This document shows, one piece after another, positions 26,109 to 33,353 of a stretch of DNA of 45,678 nt. The stretch covers positions 1 through 45,678 of the forward strand of contig NZ_AKJG01000012.1 of assembly GCF_000282455.1 (NCBI RefSeq), read 5' to 3'. Each line of letters begins with the position of its first letter. Position 1 is the first letter of the stretch. Made by a program: the position numbers and the translations under genes. Source of the stretch: Pseudomonas sp. GM74 (lineage in GTDB: Bacteria; Pseudomonadota; Gammaproteobacteria; Pseudomonadales; Pseudomonadaceae). The notes below the pieces were generated by a model. That model was not told where the DNA came from. It made no database searches and was given only the letters and a program-made list of their open reading frames with translations.

Positions 26109-26777
26109 ATGAGAATCGCAAGCTTCAACGTTGAAAAGAACGGCAAGTCCTCAACACTGGACAAGCAGACGCAAGTCGATTTCTTTATCCACAACTGCTG
26201 TTCCAGCAATTACTGGAACGCAGACATTGTTTTCTTGTGCGAAATACATTCAGCGCAAATCGACAACTATCGTTCGAACCTTGCGGCCATCTATCAGAAC
26301 TACAGCGTGTACTCCTTCACCGGTGGCTATTCGAACGCCTACATTGTCATGGTCAAAAGTTTTGAGGCCCTTCAAGTGTGCAGCCAGGGCAGCCTGCTTG
26401 GCTTGAACAGGGATCTGATTGCCGTGGAGGCCCACGGCGTGGGAGGTTACACCGGTTATGTTTTCCTCGCGCATTTCAAATCCGGACAGAATGGACTGAC
26501 CAGAAGCCAGCTCAAGTCTTGCACTGCCCTGGGTGGAAGATGGGTCGCGACGGGCGATCTGAACCTGGACTATCAGAACGTCGGACAACTCGACACAGCG
26601 GGGCTTGCCTATGAATGCTGGGGAGGCCAACAGACTCAAAGTAAAGGAGGCATTCTCGACTGGGTTCTGGCGTCGGTGGATGTGACGGTTACTGTCGTTG
26701 ACCTCACTGGGCTTGGGCATGTGTTTGATATGTCCGGCCCCGATCATCGGCCTATTCTTTTCGATGTCACCGGTTGA
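26109..26777 (+). CDS. EEP-superfamily (DNase I-fold) nuclease/phosphatase, candidate T6SS effector
   Basis: 222 residues with the endonuclease/exonuclease/phosphatase pattern. Asn7 lies in IASFNVEKN, Glu45 in VFLCEIHS, His122 in LAHFKSG, Asp150 and Asn152 in ATGDLNLD, Asp184 in ILDWVLA, and Asp212-His213 in GPDHRPI. All expected catalytic and metal positions are filled, so it is probably active. The fold includes DNases, AP endonucleases, lipid phosphatases and CdtB-type toxins; sequence alone does not choose among them. There is no signal peptide. It starts 15 bases after the deaminase gene and is probably co-transcribed. GC is visibly lower than in the T6SS core, which suggests acquired cargo. 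It could be a second effector, or a partner or modifier of the deaminase. Confidence 0.75.
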   Translation: MRIASFNVEKNGKSSTLDKQTQVDFFIHNCCSSNYWNADIVFLCEIHSAQIDNYRSNLAAIYQNYSVYSFTGGYSNAYIVMVKSFEALQVCSQGSLLGLNRDLIAVEAHGVGGYTGYVFLAHFKSGQNGLTRSQLKSCTALGGRWVATGDLNLDYQNVGQLDTAGLAYECWGGQQTQSKGGILDWVLASVDVTVTVVDLTGLGHVFDMSGPDHRPILFDVTG

Positions 26778-26841
26778 TGGCCAACGGCGGAAGTTTCAAC
26801 TGCCGCTGTAAGCTGATCCATAGTTCCACCGAGGCTACTTC

Positions 26842-28851
26842 ATGCCCCGTACCACCGACAGCAACACCAGCCTCTCTCTCACCGCCGCCTCGCTGTCGGC
26901 GCTTTACCCTGAGTCGCTGTCCGGTGAAGAAGCGCTCAACGCGCTGGGTTCGCAAACTCTCAACGGCCTCAACGACGACGCCGCCCTCGCCCTGACCAGC
27001 GCCGTCGCCACCCACGTCACCACGACCCTGCACAACGACGCGACAACCCGGCCCTTCGACGCACTGGTTGCCGAAATCCGCCAACTCCCCGCCGACGCCA
27101 CCGCCGAGCGCTATCAACTCGTGCTACGCCCCTGGCTCTGGTGGCTGACCCTGGCCAGCAACAACCGGGTGTTCCAGAACCTATCCACATCAGACATCGT
27201 CACCACGATTTTCAAGGCACACGGCTTCACCGATTTCACGCTGAAACTCACTGGCAGCTACACCCCGCGCGAGTACTGCGTGCAATACAGCGAAACCGAT
27301 TTCGCCTTCGTATCGCGCCTGTTGGAAGAGGAAGGGATTTTCTGGTTTTTTACCCACGAAGACGGCAAACACACGTTGGTGTTGGGGGACAGTAACGATG
27401 CCTTCCCACAAATCCCGAACGGGCCGAAGGTAAACTATCTCGGCCAGCAGTTGGGCGAGCGCGAACTGCATGGCATTCGCTCCGGCCAGGTGTGCATGCA
27501 AGCCGTAGCCGGGGTTTATCGGGCGACGGATTACGAGTTCACCACGCCGACCACTTCGCTCTACAGCCAGGCCGAAGCAGTCGCCGGGCCCCGGTCGATG
27601 TACGAGCATCCGGGCAGCTACAACGCCAAGGCCCGCGGCGATACGCTGACCAAGCAGCGCGCCGATGGCTTGCGCAGTCAGGAGAAGCGTTTTATCGGCG
27701 AAAGCGACTGCCGCTGGCTGGTGCCGGGACACTGGTTCACCCTCGCCGGTCATGATGATGCGAGCCTGAATATCGATTGGGTGGTGACGACGGTGACTCA
27801 CGAAGTCAACCACGATAACTACCGCAACCGCTTCGAAGCGATTCCCAAAGCCACGCCTTACCGCCCGGCCCGAATCACGCCCAAGCCGCGCATGCACACG
27901 CAAACGGCGATTGTGGTCGGCAAGTCGGGCGAAGAAATCTGGACCGACGAATACGGCCGCATCAAATTGCAATTCCCCTGGGACCGCGACGGCCAGAACG
28001 ACGAAACCAGTTCGTGCTGGGTACGGGTGGTGCTGCCCTGGAGCGGCAAGGGTTTCGGCATGCAGTTCGTCCCGCGCATCGGCCAGGAAGTGATCGTGAC
28101 CTTTATCGACGGCGATCCCGATCGGCCGCTGGTGACCGGTTGCGTCTACAACGGTGACAACGCCCTGCCCTACGCGCTGCCGGCCAATCAGACCCAGTCC
28201 GGGATCAAGACCCAGTCGTCCAAGGGCGGCGGCGGTTTCAACGAGTTGCGCTTTGAGGACAAGAAGGACGCCGAAGAGGTGTTTCTGCAAGCGCAGAAGG
28301 ATCTGAAGATCAACGTACTCAATGACACCACTGCCACCGTTGGCCACGACGAGACCCTGACGGTGCAGAACGCGCGCACGCGCACGGTGAAGGAAGGCGA
28401 CGAGACCGTGACCCTGGAGAAAGGCAAACGCAGCGTGACCATCCAGACCGGCAGCGACAGCCTTGACGTGAAGGACAGCCGCACGGTGAAAGTCGGCGCC
28501 GACCAGACTCACAGCACGGGCGGAAACTACGACCACACGGTCACCGGCAACTACAGCCTGACCGTGGACGGCAACCTGACCATCAAGGTGACCGGCACCC
28601 TGACCCTGCAAAGCGGTGGCAGCTTTGCGATCAAGAGCGGCGCAGACCTTGCCGCCGAGGCCAACACCTCGATCAGTCAGAAGGCCGGCACTTCCTTGAG
28701 CAACCAGGCCGGCACCTCGCTGGAGAACAAGGCCGGCACGACAATGACCAACGATGCCGGGATCAGCCTGACCAACAAGGGAGCCGCTTCGCAGACCGTG
28801 GATGGCGGCGGCATGCTGACCATCAAGGGCGGCCTGGTGCAGGTCAACTGA
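26842..28851 (+). CDS. vgrG: T6SS spike protein VgrG (TssI)
   Basis: A 669-residue trimeric spike. The N-terminal gp27-like region (to about 370) includes LRPWLWWLTLASNNRVFQ, YCVQYSETDFAFVSRLLEEEGIFWFF and WLVPGHWFTL. The gp5 OB-fold follows (DEYGRIKLQFPWDRDG, SSCWVRVVLPWSGKGFGMQFVPRIGQEV, DGDPDRPLVTGCVYN). The C-terminal beta-helix is long, with many VxxG/TVxxG-like repeats, and ends in KAGTSLSNQAG-type repeats with no fused effector domain. Cargo therefore probably loads non-covalently. GAGG lies upstream of the ATG at 26842. Confidence 0.95.
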   Translation: MPRTTDSNTSLSLTAASLSALYPESLSGEEALNALGSQTLNGLNDDAALALTSAVATHVTTTLHNDATTRPFDALVAEIRQLPADATAERYQLVLRPWLWWLTLASNNRVFQNLSTSDIVTTIFKAHGFTDFTLKLTGSYTPREYCVQYSETDFAFVSRLLEEEGIFWFFTHEDGKHTLVLGDSNDAFPQIPNGPKVNYLGQQLGERELHGIRSGQVCMQAVAGVYRATDYEFTTPTTSLYSQAEAVAGPRSMYEHPGSYNAKARGDTLTKQRADGLRSQEKRFIGESDCRWLVPGHWFTLAGHDDASLNIDWVVTTVTHEVNHDNYRNRFEAIPKATPYRPARITPKPRMHTQTAIVVGKSGEEIWTDEYGRIKLQFPWDRDGQNDETSSCWVRVVLPWSGKGFGMQFVPRIGQEVIVTFIDGDPDRPLVTGCVYNGDNALPYALPANQTQSGIKTQSSKGGGGFNELRFEDKKDAEEVFLQAQKDLKINVLNDTTATVGHDETLTVQNARTRTVKEGDETVTLEKGKRSVTIQTGSDSLDVKDSRTVKVGADQTHSTGGNYDHTVTGNYSLTVDGNLTIKVTGTLTLQSGGSFAIKSGADLAAEANTSISQKAGTSLSNQAGTSLENKAGTTMTNDAGISLTNKGAASQTVDGGGMLTIKGGLVQVN

Positions 28852-28863
28852 CAAGGAGAACCC

Positions 28864-29406
28864 ATGGCCATCACACCGCTGGACTTGCAGCAGAACGATA
28901 AACAGCTCAAAGGTCGCTTGCTCGATGGTCAGCTCGACGGTGCGTTGCACATCAAGGATGACGGGCGCGCACAAGCCGATTTGCACTACAGCCAGGGCGA
29001 ATTGCAAGGCACTACCCTGCTGTATCACCCCAATGGCAAGGTCTCGGCGCATCTGCCGTTTGTCCGTGACAAGCTGCAGGGGATCGCCAGTTTCCATGCG
29101 CCGCAAGGCTGGCTGCAACGCAAGGCGACTTACCACCGAGGGCTGCTGCATGGCGAGGCGTTCAATTACTTTCCCGACGGGCAACTGGCCGAGGCCGAGT
29201 TCTACCGCGATGGCGTGCGCGAGGGGCGGTATCAGCGCTTTCACCACAACGGTAAAACCGCCGTCGAGGCGAGATATCTCAATGGTCAGTTGCTGGAACC
29301 GGAACAGGGTTTCGCCGCCGATGGGCGACCGCTGGACGCAGGGGGCAAGCCGATCTCGAGGGTCCGCTGGTGGTTCAGGCGCTGGAGTGATCCTGCCGAG
29401 GCCTGA
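28864..29406 (+). CDS. MORN-repeat (YwqK-like) protein beside vgrG
   Basis: 180 residues made of about six MORN/YwqK-type repeats (LLDGQLDGALHIKDDG, YHRGLLHGEAFNYFPDGQL, YRDGVREGRYQRFHHNGK). It starts 12 bases after the vgrG stop with AAGGAG upstream and is clearly co-transcribed with vgrG. Related proteins are often annotated as antitoxin components, and homologues beside vgrG genes exist, but a defined function in T6SS is not established. Possible roles are a chaperone or adaptor for VgrG or PAAR loading, or immunity to the upstream cargo. No signal peptide, so it is probably cytoplasmic. Confidence 0.8.
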   Translation: MAITPLDLQQNDKQLKGRLLDGQLDGALHIKDDGRAQADLHYSQGELQGTTLLYHPNGKVSAHLPFVRDKLQGIASFHAPQGWLQRKATYHRGLLHGEAFNYFPDGQLAEAEFYRDGVREGRYQRFHHNGKTAVEARYLNGQLLEPEQGFAADGRPLDAGGKPISRVRWWFRRWSDPAEA

Positions 29407-29450
29407 GGGATCGCGGGCAAGTTCACAAATTCTGAATTCACAGAAGATCC

Positions 29451-29557
29451 CCTGTGGGAGCGGGCTTGCTCCGGGCGGCGTTCCGACGAAGAGGCCGGCA
29501 CATTCAATATCGATGTTGCCTGACACCCCGCTTTCGCGAGCAAGCCCGCTCCCACAG
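29451..29557. repeat. REP pair (REPIN)
   Basis: Left arm CCTGTGGGAGCGGGCTTGCTC, right arm CGCGAGCAAGCCCGCTCCCACAG, with a degenerate inner part in the left arm (CGGGCGGCGTTCC). It lies between the convergent MORN and PAAR-like genes and could act as a bidirectional transcription end. A REP fragment (ATCGCGGGCAAG) also lies just before it, near 29410. Confidence 0.85.
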
Positions 29558-29571
29558 TTCGATCGTGTGAG

Positions 29572-29967
29572 TCAGGGAATGAGCATCTGCATCTGCCCGG
29601 GCATCACAATCTTGATCACCCCGGCCCAGTTGCACATCAAGGTGCTGTTGGCATCGATGGCCGGCATGCCGCCCAGCAGCACCGTAGGCGCCCCGCCCGG
29701 TATCCACGGCGTGGCGGTGGCCGGGATGCAGGGCATCGGTGTCAGCACACCCAGCGCCGCGGCGGTGGCGGCCGCGACCGTCGGGTTGGCCAGGCTCGTG
29801 CACACACCGAAGGGCATGATGTTGACCAGCGGGATGTGATCCATGATGTTCGCCGCCGGCAGGCCGGCGGTCAGTGTGCGATTGACCGGCAGCACGTTGA
29901 GCACGGCCGGTGCCGCGCCAAAACTGCATTGCAGGGTAGCGGTGGCACAGACTTGCGGACAACCCAT
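29572..29967 (-). CDS. PAAR-like protein (DUF4280), T6SS spike tip
   Basis: 131 residues from ATG 29967 (MGCPQVCATATLQCSFGAAP), with a perfect GGAGG 6 bases upstream. Domain features include LQCSFGAAP near the start, NIMDHIPLVNIMPFGVCTSLANP in the middle and a C-terminal CNWAGVI segment, the DUF4280 pattern used as a PAAR-like cone on VgrG. It has no effector extension. It is transcribed toward vgrG from its own promoter. It is the only PAAR candidate in the window, so it probably caps this VgrG and may carry cargo. Confidence 0.85.
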   Translation of the reverse strand: MGCPQVCATATLQCSFGAAPAVLNVLPVNRTLTAGLPAANIMDHIPLVNIMPFGVCTSLANPTVAAATAAALGVLTPMPCIPATATPWIPGGAPTVLLGGMPAIDANSTLMCNWAGVIKIVMPGQMQMLIP

Positions 29968-30076
29968 TTCAAACCTCCTTCCTGGCAGCATCCTGCCCCC
30001 TGAACCATAGTCCGCCGGGCGTGTTCTCGCACATCAGGAACGCTGATTATCCTGCAACACGCTAACCTATAAGACC

Positions 30077-30094
30077 GTGCCACGCTTGTGGCAC
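30077..30094. promoter_or_regulatory. Inverted repeat between the divergent PAAR-like and phosphotransferase genes
   Basis: GTGCCAC-GCTT-GTGGCAC is a perfect 7-bp inverted repeat with a 4-base centre, located 64 bases before the phosphotransferase start and about 110 bases before the PAAR-like gene start. It is an operator candidate by position; no known motif was recognised. Confidence 0.35.
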
Positions 30095-30157
30095 TCACGT
30101 CTCACCATTAGATTAGCCAATAGTTTAAGGCCTCCAGAATAAGCAGAAGGGATAAGC

Positions 30158-31225
30158 ATGGCGCTTAACGACCAGTCCACCCGTATCCGCACCGGCGAAG
30201 AGCTCGATGCCAGCCTGATCGATCCGTACCTCAAGGCCCATATTCCGGGGCTCAGCGGCTTGCCGAAGATCAGCCAGTTTCCGGGCGGCGCTTCAAACCT
30301 CACTTACTTGCTGGAATACCCGGAACAGGAATTCGTCCTGCGTCGCCCGCCCTTCGGCCACAAGGCCAAGTCGGCCCACGACATGGGCCGTGAATTCCGC
30401 ATCCTCAATCAGCTGCGCGACGGTTTCCCGTACTGCCCGAAAGCCTACGTGCACTGCACCGACGAATCGGTGATCGGTGCCGAGTTCTATGTCATGGAAC
30501 GGGTCAACGGCATCATCCTGCGCTCGGACCTGCCACCGGAACTGGGCCTGGATTCGGCGAAAACCGAAGCCCTGTGCAAGAGCTTCATCGACAAGTTCGT
30601 GGAACTGCACCGCGTCGACTACAACGCCTACGGCCTGGGTGACCTGGGCAAGCCCGAAGGCTACGTCGCGCGGCAAATCAAAGGCTGGAGCGATCGCTAC
30701 GAAAAGGCCCTGACCCCCGATGCGCCGCAATGGGACGTGGTCAAGGCCTGGCTCAACGACAAGATGCCGGCCGACCATCCGACCTCCAGCATCGTGCACA
30801 ACGACTACCGCTTCGACAACGTGATCCTTGACCCGAACAACCCGATGCAGATCATCGGCGTGCTCGATTGGGAACTGACCACCCTCGGCGACCCGCTGAT
30901 GGACCTGGGCAACACCCTCGCCTACTGGATCGAAGCCGATGATCCGGCGCCGGTGCAGATGATGCGCCGCCAGCCGAGCCACGCGCCGGGCATGCTGACC
31001 CGCCGCGAGTTCGTCGACTACTACGCCGAACGCTCGGGCATTCGCATCGAAAATTTCGACTTCTACTACACCTACGGCCTGTTCCGCCTGGCCGGCATCG
31101 TGCAGCAGATCTACTACCGCTTCTACCATGGCCAGACCCAGGACAAACGCTTCGCGCAGTTCATTCACATGAACAAGCTGCTGGAGCAGATGAGCCTGCA
31201 GGTCATTTCGAAATCCAGCCTCTGA
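30158..31225 (+). CDS. APH-type phosphotransferase family protein (ACAD10-like)
   Basis: A 355-residue cytosolic protein of the aminoglycoside phosphotransferase/choline kinase-like fold. The glycine-rich N-terminal region (FPGGASNLTYLLEY), the lysine/arginine strand (FVLRRPPFG), the catalytic loop HNDYRFDNVILD and the metal-binding VLDWELTTLGDPLMDLGN are all present. Bacterial members of this subgroup usually sit beside SDR and acyl-CoA dehydrogenase genes and are suspected to phosphorylate hydroxyacyl-type substrates; they are not antibiotic resistance enzymes. An SDR gene follows after 37 bases. Start ATG 30158 with AGAAGGG upstream. Confidence 0.9.
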   Translation: MALNDQSTRIRTGEELDASLIDPYLKAHIPGLSGLPKISQFPGGASNLTYLLEYPEQEFVLRRPPFGHKAKSAHDMGREFRILNQLRDGFPYCPKAYVHCTDESVIGAEFYVMERVNGIILRSDLPPELGLDSAKTEALCKSFIDKFVELHRVDYNAYGLGDLGKPEGYVARQIKGWSDRYEKALTPDAPQWDVVKAWLNDKMPADHPTSSIVHNDYRFDNVILDPNNPMQIIGVLDWELTTLGDPLMDLGNTLAYWIEADDPAPVQMMRRQPSHAPGMLTRREFVDYYAERSGIRIENFDFYYTYGLFRLAGIVQQIYYRFYHGQTQDKRFAQFIHMNKLLEQMSLQVISKSSL

Positions 31226-31262
31226 TCAGCGTCATCACAAGGCTTCATAACAAGGGAATCCC

Positions 31263-32030
31263 ATGTCCAAGACTCAGTTGTTCGACCTCGACGGCAAGAT
31301 CGCTTTCGTCTCCGGCGCCAGCCGTGGCATCGGTGAAGCCATCGCCAAACTGCTGGCCCAGCAAGGCGCCCACGTGATCGTGTCGAGCCGCAAGCTCGAA
31401 GGCTGCCAGCACGTCGCCGACGCCATCATCGCCGCTGGCGGCAAGGCCACCGCCGTTGCCTGCCACATCGGCGAAATGGAACAGATCAGCCAGGTCTTCG
31501 CCGGCATCAAGGAACAGTTCGGACGCCTGGACATCCTGGTCAACAACGCCGCGACCAACCCGCAGTTCTGCAACGTACTGGACACCGACCTCAGCGCCTT
31601 CCAGAAAACCGTCGACGTGAACATCCGCGGCTACTTCTTCATGTCGGTCGAAGCCGGCAAGCTGATGCGTGAAAACGGCGGCGGCAGCATCATCAACGTG
31701 GCCTCGATCAACGGTGTTTCGCCGGGCATCTTCCAGGGCATCTACTCGGTGACCAAGGCGGCGGTGATCAACATGACCAAGGTCTTCGCCAAGGAATGCG
31801 CGCAGTTCGGGATTCGCTGCAATGCCTTGCTGCCAGGCCTGACCGACACCAAGTTCGCCTCGGCACTGGTGAAAAACGAAGCCATCCTGAACACCGCGCT
31901 GCAACAGATCCCGCTCAAGCGCGTAGCCGACCCGAGCGAAATGGCCGGCGCAGTGTTGTACCTGGCCAGCGATGCTTCCAGCTATACCACCGGCGTTTCG
32001 CTGAATGTGGATGGCGGTTTCCTGTCCTGA
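31263..32030 (+). CDS. SDR-family oxidoreductase
   Basis: A 255-residue classical short-chain dehydrogenase. The cofactor motif is SGASRGIG (17-24), NNAA marks the central strand, and the catalytic residues are Ser148, Tyr161 and Lys165 (YSVTK). The C-terminal NVDGGF is typical. It is probably co-transcribed with the phosphotransferase 37 bases upstream, suggesting joint oxidation of a phosphorylated or CoA-linked hydroxy compound. The substrate is unknown. Confidence 0.93.
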   Translation: MSKTQLFDLDGKIAFVSGASRGIGEAIAKLLAQQGAHVIVSSRKLEGCQHVADAIIAAGGKATAVACHIGEMEQISQVFAGIKEQFGRLDILVNNAATNPQFCNVLDTDLSAFQKTVDVNIRGYFFMSVEAGKLMRENGGGSIINVASINGVSPGIFQGIYSVTKAAVINMTKVFAKECAQFGIRCNALLPGLTDTKFASALVKNEAILNTALQQIPLKRVADPSEMAGAVLYLASDASSYTTGVSLNVDGGFLS

Positions 32031-32052
32031 TGGCCTGAGTTCCACAACCCCC

Positions 32053-32080
32053 TGTGGGAGCGAGCTTGCTCGCTCCCACA
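32053..32080. repeat. Collapsed REP palindrome
   Basis: Thirteen-base arms TGTGGGAGCGAGC and GCTCGCTCCCACA are separated by only TT, giving a 28-base near-perfect hairpin. It looks like a REPIN that lost its middle by deletion. It lies between the convergent SDR and lipoprotein genes and may end transcription from both sides. Confidence 0.85.
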
Positions 32081-32094
32081 AAGTGAACCCCGAT

Positions 32095-32316
32095 TTACTG
32101 CGTGACGCAACGAGTCGTAGTGGTGACTCGGGTCACCTGCCCGTCTTCAGCCCGCACATCGCCCAGGACATCGGTCTTATCCATGGCCTGGCAGGTGCGT
32201 TCAGGAGGGGGTGGCGTGACCGCTGGAGGGGGTGGCGGACTGGCACAGCCGCCGAGGATCGCCACGCACAATGCCAGCGACAAAGGTGAGATAACGCGTT
32301 TCCCAAGAGTTTTCAT
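32095..32316 (-). CDS. Small predicted lipoprotein
   Basis: 73 residues from ATG 32316 (MKTLGKRVISPLSLALCVAILGGCASPPPPP). The signal peptide ends in the lipobox LGGC, followed by a proline-rich stretch and a short C-terminal part with two cysteines (RTCQAMDKTDV and TRCVTQ) that could form a disulfide. The function is not recognised; it is likely anchored in the outer membrane. The ribosome-binding site is weak. The downstream collapsed REP hairpin may serve as its terminator. Confidence 0.65.
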   Translation of the reverse strand: MKTLGKRVISPLSLALCVAILGGCASPPPPPAVTPPPPERTCQAMDKTDVLGDVRAEDGQVTRVTTTTRCVTQ

Positions 32317-32552
32317 AGGTTGACCCGCGATAAGTGATAGACACATTTTTTGTGACAACAAAACCGGCGTGCAAAATCCATGCACCTGTCAAAAAAATAA
32401 ATATCCGCGAATCATTTATAGCTCAATCCGTGGCCAACACCCGTAAAAGCTGACAGTTCTTACATCACCGGATGCGGGGGTTACAGGGAGTTGCTTTGCA
32501 GTTCGTAACGCAGAACTTCGATCAATGTGGTGACCGATCGTGCGTTTGTACC

Positions 32553-33194
32553 TTAACCCTGCCCCTTCGACCGGGATTCACCAGAGAACAGTCCCCGCTC
32601 CCGAGCCCAGACAATCGCCCCGCTGCGACTGTGCACATCGAGCTTGGAATACACCGTAGCCACATGGTTGCGCACTGTGTTCGGCGCCAGTTTCAGGCGC
32701 GCGGCGATGTCCTTGTCGGCCAGGCCTTCGCAGATCAGGCCCAGCACATCGCGCTCACGGGCGGTCAGTTGCCCGGTGCTGGCCCGGTCAGTGACATCGT
32801 CCATGATCAACACCAGCGATTGCGGCTTGCCACGGCTGTCAGCCAATACCAGGCTGCGCACGCGATGGACCCAGGTGCACGCTTCGCTCCCCGCCGATGT
32901 CACCTCCACCAGCACATCGCTGAACGTCTCGCCACGGGCCACCCGATTGATCGGGTAGCTGTCGGCCGGCACGAGGTGATTGTTGCGATAACGAAGGACG
33001 AAGCGTTTGACATAGGCTTTGGCGTTGCTGCCCAGATCGCTGATGTGCGCTGCGCCGTGCATGGCCAGCGCGGCATCATTGGCCCACAGGATGCTCTGGT
33101 TGGGGTCCAGCAGAATCACTCCGTCGGACAGGCCGGCGATGATTTGCCGCAATTGCCGGCGATCGGTTTCCGTGGTCAGGACGTCATGGCTCAT
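32553..33194 (-). CDS. PAS-LuxR transcriptional regulator
   Basis: 213 residues. The N-terminal PAS-like sensor domain (about 12-135, SDGVILLDPNQSILWANDAAL and VLIMDDVTDR) is followed by a LuxR helix-turn-helix (about 143-195, LTARERDVLGLICEGL...NTVRNHVATVYSKL). There is no receiver domain or membrane segment, so a cytosolic ligand or cofactor is sensed. Target genes are not obvious from the neighbours. Start ATG 33194. Confidence 0.9.
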   Translation of the reverse strand: MSHDVLTTETDRRQLRQIIAGLSDGVILLDPNQSILWANDAALAMHGAAHISDLGSNAKAYVKRFVLRYRNNHLVPADSYPINRVARGETFSDVLVEVTSAGSEACTWVHRVRSLVLADSRGKPQSLVLIMDDVTDRASTGQLTARERDVLGLICEGLADKDIAARLKLAPNTVRNHVATVYSKLDVHSRSGAIVWARERGLFSGESRSKGQG

Positions 33195-33265
33195 TACGTC
33201 TCCACATGTATTGTGACCCTGTGAAGAATACGACCGCCGGAATTTTGGTTAGTGCAATGAAACTT

Positions 33266-33353
33266 GTGGGAGCGGGCTTGCTCGCGAAAGCGGTGTGTCA
33301 GGTGACATACATGTTGACTGGTCTACCGCTTTCGCGAGCAAGCCCGCTCCCAC
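33266..33353. repeat. REP pair (REPIN) overlapping the end of the sigma factor gene
   Basis: Arms GTGGGAGCGGGCTTGCTCGC and its complement enclose a spacer containing GACATACATGTTGACTG, similar to the spacer of the REPIN at 3692-3784. The right half is translated as the last 18 or so codons of the ECF sigma factor gene. Confidence 0.88.

Noticed and set aside
26842..28851. VgrG as an evolved VgrG with a C-terminal effector domain
   Set aside because: The C-terminus is only beta-helix-type repeats ending in KGGLVQVN; no extra domain is present.
27190..29526. Long antisense open frame across vgrG and the MORN gene
   Set aside because: The opposite strand carries clear vgrG and MORN-repeat proteins; the frame has no domain signature.
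9353..29967. T6SS island as a prophage tail cluster
   Set aside because: There are no capsid, terminase, portal, tape-measure or integrase genes, and TssJ/TssL/TssM/ClpV are specific to T6SS.
30158..31225. Aminoglycoside resistance gene
   Set aside because: It has the APH fold, but the FPGGASNLTY and WELTTLGDPLMDLGN patterns and the SDR neighbour place it in the ACAD10-like metabolic subgroup.
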